Origin: a bacterium
GTDB taxonomy: Bacteria > Latescibacterota > UBA2968 > GCA-2709665
Direction of reading: 5' to 3'
Length of the DNA stretch: 10,208 nucleotides
Assembly: GCA_027619145.1 (NCBI GenBank)
Contig: JAQCGA010000092.1
Span: 1 to 10,208, forward strand
Part shown: positions 6,985 to 10,208 of the stretch, piece after piece
Position numbering within the stretch: position 1 is the stretch's first letter
Layout: every line of letters starts with the position of its first letter
Made by a program: the position numbers and the translations under genes
Notes under the pieces: model-generated
Told to the model about the DNA's origin: nothing
The model's input: the letters and a program-made list of their open reading frames with translations, nothing else
The model's database searches: none

Positions 6985-8370
6985 ATGTTCAGAATCATCC
7001 GGACTGTTCTGTTCTTTTTAGGGTTCGCTATCCTGTCCGGACCCGTTGCCTGTCCGGCACAGGAAAGTTCAGCCAGCGAAATGCACCTCAGCATTTCCGA
7101 GTGCATCGATATGGCCCTGAATAACAATTCGCAGGTGATCCAGAGCCAGTACACCCGAGAAATTGCCGACGCCCAGGTGGGCAACAACAAGCGCGTTTTC
7201 TTTCCTACCATAAGTAGCAACTATGGCATCAATCGCAGCATCACCGGGCCACGCGCAGGCTCCACCATTGACCCCGCCACGGGGCAGGTCATTACCACCA
7301 CCGTGGGAGGAAACAGGGTCAGCGGCGCCCAGTCCGTTGGTGCCTCAATGAGCATTCCCATTTACGACCGGTCTGACTTTGCGAACCTCTCCGCAAGCAA
7401 AAAGGGCGCAAAAGCCGCAGAACAAGATCTGAACAACACCCAGAAAAGTATCGTTTTTCAGGTCAAACAGCGGTACTTTCAACTTCTTCAGCAGACCCGT
7501 CTGCTGGACGTACAGCGCGAACAGGTCAGCGTTTCTGAGGAAAGCTTCCGCCGTAACGAAACGCTGTACGAAATTGGCTCCTCGGCGATCTCAGAAATGT
7601 ACAGTGCCAAATCTCAGTTGGAACGAGACCGGGCCACCCTCATCACCCGAGAAAACGACGTGGCCATTGCGCGCTCCAACCTGGGCTTTGTGATGGGCCT
7701 GGATGCAGACGTCCAGATCACACCCGCAGAAACCGAATTCGAAGTTACCCCCCTTCCCCTGGCCTACGAAGATGCCCTCGACCGCGCCCTGCAAAACCAC
7801 CCGGAGCTGGTTGCACGCCAATTCAGAATGCAGCAGTCCAAAGACCAGCTAAATTCCACCCGGTACTCCGCGTACTATCCCACAATTAACGGCAGCGCTC
7901 GGTACAGTTGGAACCTGGGCAAAGACGAGAAATTTTCTGGACTGAACGACTTATTTGATAAAAATTACTCCTATACCGTCAACGCCAACATCAGCATCCC
8001 CGTCTTCAACGGCCCAAGTGCTAGAAACAACATCAAAATCCGCAAGCTCCAGTATCTGCAATCTCAATCGCAACTCAACCAGGCCCGGCGTGAAAAAGCC
8101 CTGGAAGTCAAACAGGCCTTTTTAAATATTGAACGTTTGCGTCGCAGCATTGAGGCCAACCGTGCGGCTGTCCAGGCTTCAGAAGAAGACTTCAAACTGC
8201 AGGACCAGCGCTATACCCTGGGTGGCGGCACCTTCCTGGAACGCCAGCAAGCCCAGCTCAATCTGTTTAATGCACGCAACCAACTCGTGCAGGCACAATA
8301 CAACTATCAGATCGAACTGGCCGGTCTAGAACAGGCCATTGGCGGTCCGATCGCTCAGACGGGCAAATAG
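6985..8370 (+). CDS. TolC-family outer-membrane efflux channel
   Basis: A 461-aa outer-membrane factor that should complete the tripartite exporter with the two genes before it. The frame is open further upstream to 6835, but the ATG at 6985 is chosen because GAGGAGG (6971-6977) sits seven bases before it and the protein then opens with a signal peptide (M-F-R-I-I-R-T, hydrophobic to about residue 22, A-C-P-A). Two OEP repeats are visible. The first is at about 35-240, with L-S-I-S-E-C-I-D-M-A-L-x-N-N, the strand S-M-S-I-P-I-Y-D and long Gln/Glu-rich helices. The second is at about 262-455, with A-L-Q-N-H-P-E-L, Y-Y-P-T-I-N-G-S, N-I-S-I-P-V-F-N-G and a final helix containing Y-T-L-G-G-G-T-F-L-E and L-N-L-F-N-A-R-N-Q-L. 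Length is normal. C23 lies in a P-V-A-C context that is a poor lipobox, so a lipid anchor is doubtful. No terminator was found between this gene and the pump gene, so it may be read through from the pump or expressed from its own leader. Confidence 0.95.
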   Translation: MFRIIRTVLFFLGFAILSGPVACPAQESSASEMHLSISECIDMALNNNSQVIQSQYTREIADAQVGNNKRVFFPTISSNYGINRSITGPRAGSTIDPATGQVITTTVGGNRVSGAQSVGASMSIPIYDRSDFANLSASKKGAKAAEQDLNNTQKSIVFQVKQRYFQLLQQTRLLDVQREQVSVSEESFRRNETLYEIGSSAISEMYSAKSQLERDRATLITRENDVAIARSNLGFVMGLDADVQITPAETEFEVTPLPLAYEDALDRALQNHPELVARQFRMQQSKDQLNSTRYSAYYPTINGSARYSWNLGKDEKFSGLNDLFDKNYSYTVNANISIPVFNGPSARNNIKIRKLQYLQSQSQLNQARREKALEVKQAFLNIERLRRSIEANRAAVQASEEDFKLQDQRYTLGGGTFLERQQAQLNLFNARNQLVQAQYNYQIELAGLEQAIGGPIAQTGK

Positions 8371-8400
8371 GCAAACCAATTTCAGGGATGGTTCCAGCAA

Positions 8401-8445
8401 AACAAAGAACGGCCGACATCTTCTGGATGTCGACCGTTCTTTGTT
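8401..8445. terminator. Bidirectional terminator between channel gene and flgM
   Basis: Two 20-base arms (8401-8420 and 8426-8445) pair with a single mismatch around a TTCTG loop. In the + direction T-rich sequence follows (TTTTTGT, then a T7 run at 8458-8464). In the - direction the following sequence is TTTTGC, a weaker U tract. It lies 30 bases after the channel stop and 22 bases after the flgM stop, so it probably ends both convergent transcripts. Confidence 0.88.
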
Positions 8446-8467
8446 TTTGTATCTCTCTTTTTTTATT

Positions 8468-8782
8468 CTAAATTCCAAACTGTTCCAGAAGCCGGTCCGC
8501 AATCACCCGGTTCACCTCATCTCGGTCCAGTTCCCCGGACTGAAGCCGCTGGCGCACCTCGGCCACGCGATCTTCCCGCACATCCGAAATATCCCGCGCC
8601 TCCTCCTGCAACCGGGTTTCCATCTCTCGAGCCTGGCGGGCGCTCGGTGAAAGCTCCACACTGTCCGATGGTTGACCGGACTCTGCCCGGACTTCGCTCC
8701 GTTTTTCTTCCGTACGCCGGGCGTCGGTGCGCTCTACCCGTCGGATTTCATCGGGCTGGGATACATCGTTAATTCTGGGCAC
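8468..8782 (-). CDS. flgM: FlgM-like anti-sigma-28 factor
   Basis: A 104-aa small, highly charged protein. The C-terminal half (about 41-102) reads as a FlgM core: S-V-E-L-S-P-S-A-R, a Glu/Arg-rich helix, then V-R-E-D-R-V-A-E-V-R-Q-R-L-x-S-G-E-L with a final I-A-D-R-L-L. FlgM binds the flagellar sigma factor FliA in the cytoplasm and is exported once the hook-basal body is finished. The N-terminal half is polar and probably disordered, as is usual in the family. Start: the frame is open to 8908, but the GTG at 8782 is preferred. AGGAGG lies four bases before it, the resulting length fits the family (about 90-105 aa), and the longer frame would read through a good promoter at 8828-8856. The gene converges on the channel gene and diverges from the 8902 promoter. 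No other flagellar gene is visible, so the assignment rests on sequence pattern alone. Confidence 0.75.
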   Translation of the reverse strand: MPRINDVSQPDEIRRVERTDARRTEEKRSEVRAESGQPSDSVELSPSARQAREMETRLQEEARDISDVREDRVAEVRQRLQSGELDRDEVNRVIADRLLEQFGI

Positions 8783-8827
8783 GCTGCCTCCTGGTTGAGG
8801 AAAAATCTGTCGCAATCTACTTTTTTT

Positions 8828-8856
8828 AAGATACGACGTTTTCTGGCACGCGTCAA
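8828..8856 (-). promoter_or_regulatory. Sigma-70-type promoter of flgM
   Basis: Read on the minus strand, TTGACG (8856-8851) is followed after exactly 17 bases by TATCTT (8833-8828), matching consensus at 5 of 6 and 4 of 6 positions. Transcription would start near 8821, about 40 bases before the GTG start. This placement rules out the longer frame as the translated form. Confidence 0.7.
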
Positions 8857-8901
8857 GCTCCATTTTGGAAGAAACCAACTCGTTCTTGTGCGCTGAACTG
8901 A

Positions 8902-8930
8902 TTGACAAATGAACACTTATGTCGTATTAT
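8902..8930 (+). promoter_or_regulatory. Near-consensus sigma-70 promoter
   Basis: TTGACA (8902-8907), a 17-base spacer and TATTAT (8925-8930) give 6 of 6 and 5 of 6 matches with ideal spacing, the best promoter in the window. It points right, away from the flgM promoter, and should start transcription near 8937. It would produce the short two-hairpin RNA and, on read-through, the 9034-10208 operon. Confidence 0.82.
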
Positions 8931-8936
8931 TTCGCA

Positions 8937-9019
8937 GAACATCCATTCGCCCTCTGGTGGTCTGTACCACCAGACAATAAATTTTAACAGGCAACCCCTT
9001 GCCAGCAAGGGGTCTTTTT
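8937..9019 (+). ncRNA. Candidate small RNA or attenuator leader
   Basis: The predicted transcript of about 83 nt runs from the promoter at 8902-8930 to an intrinsic terminator. It holds a perfect 9-bp hairpin (8953-8961 with 8966-8974, arm TCTGGTGGT, loop CTGT), an AU-rich single-stranded stretch (8975-8990), then the terminator stem. GGCAA (8990-8994) can pair with TTGCC (8999-9003), a fold that is incompatible with the terminator stem and could act as an antiterminator. Because the next gene begins 15 bases after the T tract, the RNA may be a leader controlling that operon rather than a free small RNA. The short inverted repeat could also be a DNA operator. It matches no RNA family I know. 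Confidence 0.5.
8994..9019 (+). terminator. Intrinsic terminator before the small-protein operon
   Basis: ACCCCTTG (8994-9001) and CAAGGGGT (9006-9013) form a perfect 8-bp stem with a CCAG loop, followed by C and five T (9015-9019). It lies between a strong promoter and a start codon at 9034, the position expected for an attenuator. Confidence 0.85.
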
Positions 9020-9033
9020 CGGAATCCTGCTCA

Positions 9034-9204
9034 ATGATGATTCTCTCGCGAGCCCTGCAATTGGTTGGCCTGCTGGAAATGGGGTACGGTCTGTTTATTG
9101 GACTCTACGATGGTGATATTGGTCGAGAAACCCGCTTTGCCGCCATTGGCGGTGCTATCTTTTTGGCCGGGTGGCTGTTACAGAAGCGCCTGAAGGGCAA
9201 ATGA
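9034..9204 (+). CDS. Small two-helix membrane protein, function unknown
   Basis: A 56-aa hydrophobic protein starting at the first of two adjacent ATG codons (9034, 9037); the second would give 55 aa. A longer frame starting at 8902 is rejected because that codon lies in the -35 hexamer of the promoter. The predicted topology is a helical hairpin: TM1 at about 8-24, an acidic then basic turn (Y-D-G-D-I-G-R-E-T-R), TM2 at about 35-49 and a basic tail (K-R-L-K-G-K). By the positive-inside rule the C-terminus is probably cytoplasmic. The ribosome binding site is weak (GGA at 9021-9023, ten bases away). The stop overlaps the next start as ATGA, which supports real translation. I do not recognise the family. 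Confidence 0.65.
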   Translation: MMILSRALQLVGLLEMGYGLFIGLYDGDIGRETRFAAIGGAIFLAGWLLQKRLKGK

Positions 9205-10007
9205 ATCAGTCTCTGCTCATTGTTTTGCTCTGTGTAGCCTGTACTGCACCATCTCCACCACACAGGGTCGCCCCCTCTCTCCAATCCGTATTTACCGACA
9301 CAATGCAATCTCCCGCCCAACGCCTGGCCGCAGGTACCCAGCTCTTACAACTCACAGACGGCGCCGCGTTCCTCGCCCAGCAAAATCATTCTGGGTCCCG
9401 CGCTCTCATTCGGGCCCTACTCGACACCCTCGAAATCGCCAATCCCCCCCAGGCGGCCTCCCTTGCCGCACACCTGCTTGAAACGGTACAGGGAGAAGAA
9501 AAAATCGACATCGAAGAAGTGTTGTTGCGCCAGGAAAAACACGCGGTTTCGCCACTCCTCGAACTGCTTTCCCGCAACCCAGATTGGCAAACCCAGATGC
9601 AGGCGCTGGATGCATTGGGGAAATTGGGGGCTCCTGAATCCGTAGATTCCGTTGCAAAAAAACTCAATGCCCCCAACACCTGGGTACGCCTCGCAGCAGC
9701 CCATGCATTGGGTGAACTCGGGGGAGAAAAAGCCGTCTCGGCTCTCATTCGTGCCTTGAACGATACAACAACAGTGACCGCAGCCGCCCTCATTGGCCTG
9801 GGCCGCACCGGAAACAATCGAGCCATCGCTCCCTGCACGACCCATCTCTCCCATTCCAATCCCCGGGTACGCGCCGCAGCAGCTTCCGCCCTGGGCAGGT
9901 TAAACGCCCCAGAATCTATTCCACACCTTGAGCCCCTGCTCCAGGATCCTGACGAAGGCGTCCGTTATAAAGCCCGCCAGGCCCTGGACGCTCTACGCCA
10001 CCCATAA
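9201..10007 (+). CDS. HEAT-repeat lipoprotein
   Basis: A 268-aa protein whose first residues (N-Q-S-L-L-I-V-L-L-C-V-A-C) form a short lipoprotein signal peptide with the acylated Cys at 14. The lipobox again has Cys at -3. A helical region (about 30-112) of unclear type is followed by about five HEAT or PBS-lyase-like repeats (starting near 116, 146, 176, 206 and 236), each with a pattern such as W-V-R-L-A-A-A-H-A-L-G-E-L-G or R-V-R-A-A-A-A-S-A-L-G-R-L. Such repeats form a curved solenoid that binds other proteins; no catalytic motif is present. The start at 9201 is chosen over the frame opening at 9171 because it overlaps the upstream stop by four bases (ATGA), has AAGGG just upstream (spacing only three), and places the signal peptide at the N-terminus. 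The protein should be anchored to a membrane and face the periplasm. A scaffold role in the envelope is inference. Confidence 0.85.
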   Translation: MNQSLLIVLLCVACTAPSPPHRVAPSLQSVFTDTMQSPAQRLAAGTQLLQLTDGAAFLAQQNHSGSRALIRALLDTLEIANPPQAASLAAHLLETVQGEEKIDIEEVLLRQEKHAVSPLLELLSRNPDWQTQMQALDALGKLGAPESVDSVAKKLNAPNTWVRLAAAHALGELGGEKAVSALIRALNDTTTVTAAALIGLGRTGNNRAIAPCTTHLSHSNPRVRAAAASALGRLNAPESIPHLEPLLQDPDEGVRYKARQALDALRHP

Positions 10008-10038
10008 AATCCCTCTCCAAGCCCCTCCGGTGCCAACA

Positions 10039-10208
10039 ATGCCCTGGTTCATGTTGCCCTTCCTGCTCTTCCTGATTTTCGCAACACTTCCCGGATGCGG
10101 AAAAGACAAGCCTCTTTCCGTAGAAATCACCATTCCAGGAAATAATTCTTCCGAACCCGGCCCTCAAGACCCACCCTATACAAACAGCATCGTCTTTCCC
10201 AGTGGCCT
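10039..10208 (+). CDS. Putative lipoprotein, 3' end outside window
   Basis: An ATG at 10039 opens a frame that stays open for 56 codons to the window end. Residues 1-19 are a hydrophobic signal peptide leading to the lipobox L-P-G-C (Cys 20), then G-K-D-K and a proline- and asparagine-rich stretch (I-P-G-N-N-S-S-E-P-G-P), typical of the flexible tether of a surface or periplasmic lipoprotein. It follows the HEAT gene by 31 bases on the same strand, with no terminator between, so it is likely the third gene of the operon. An in-frame ATG at 10051 is an alternative start. No Shine-Dalgarno sequence is evident. Nothing can be said about function from this fragment. Confidence 0.7.
   Translation, partial: MPWFMLPFLLFLIFATLPGCGKDKPLSVEITIPGNNSSEPGPQDPPYTNSIVFPSG

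Noticed and set aside
8783..8908. Longer N-terminus for the flgM-like protein starting at 8908
   Set aside because: It would run through a good promoter and exceeds the family length; GTG 8782 has an AGGAGG just upstream.
8902..9033. In-frame extension of the 56-aa small membrane protein
   Set aside because: The start would lie in the -35 hexamer, and the frame would cross a two-hairpin region with an intrinsic terminator.

Overview
The window (about 53% GC by eye) comes from a diderm, probably flagellated, bacterium. The evidence is a complete three-part envelope-spanning efflux system (periplasmic adaptor, RND pump, TolC-type outer-membrane channel), several lipoprotein signal peptides and a FlgM-like anti-sigma-28 factor. 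No gene fixes the phylum. The RND sequence style (GIVVNNAIVLVDY-type TM10) and the FecR and HEAT-repeat lipoproteins would fit an uncultured or FCB-type lineage, but that is only an inference.

Layout. (1) 3-923: a FecR-domain protein, cut at its 5' end by the window edge and closed by a very clean intrinsic terminator. (2) 924-1386: a 463-nt intergenic region with an AT-rich promoter-like island, an internal T8 tract and a possible pseudoknot upstream of the adaptor gene. (3) 1387-8370: the efflux locus, in the order adaptor (404 aa), RND permease (1340 aa) and outer-membrane channel (461 aa). All three are on + and none is separated from the next by a convincing terminator. The RND protein is about 300 aa longer than usual because an extra hydrophobic block sits between its two halves. 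The channel gene has a hairpin-rich leader that could mask its ribosome binding site. (4) 8401-8445: a hairpin of about 20 bp that serves as the end of both the channel gene and the convergent flgM-like gene. (5) 8468-8856: the flgM-like gene on -, with its own sigma-70-type promoter. (6) 8902-9019: a divergent near-consensus promoter that drives a short two-hairpin transcript ending in an intrinsic terminator. It is either a small RNA or an attenuator leader. (7) 9034-10208: an apparent operon of a 56-aa membrane protein, a HEAT-repeat lipoprotein coupled to it by an ATGA overlap, and a second lipoprotein cut by the window end.

How the parts work together. The adaptor, pump and channel should form one proton-driven exporter across both membranes; its substrate cannot be read from the sequence. 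The flgM-like gene would restrain sigma-28 until the flagellar hook is complete, but no other flagellar gene is visible. The downstream operon looks like an envelope-associated set of unknown function whose expression may be gated by the 8953-9019 RNA. The best candidates for something new are the enlarged RND permease and this short RNA or attenuator. No CRISPR array, tRNA, rRNA or mobile element was seen.
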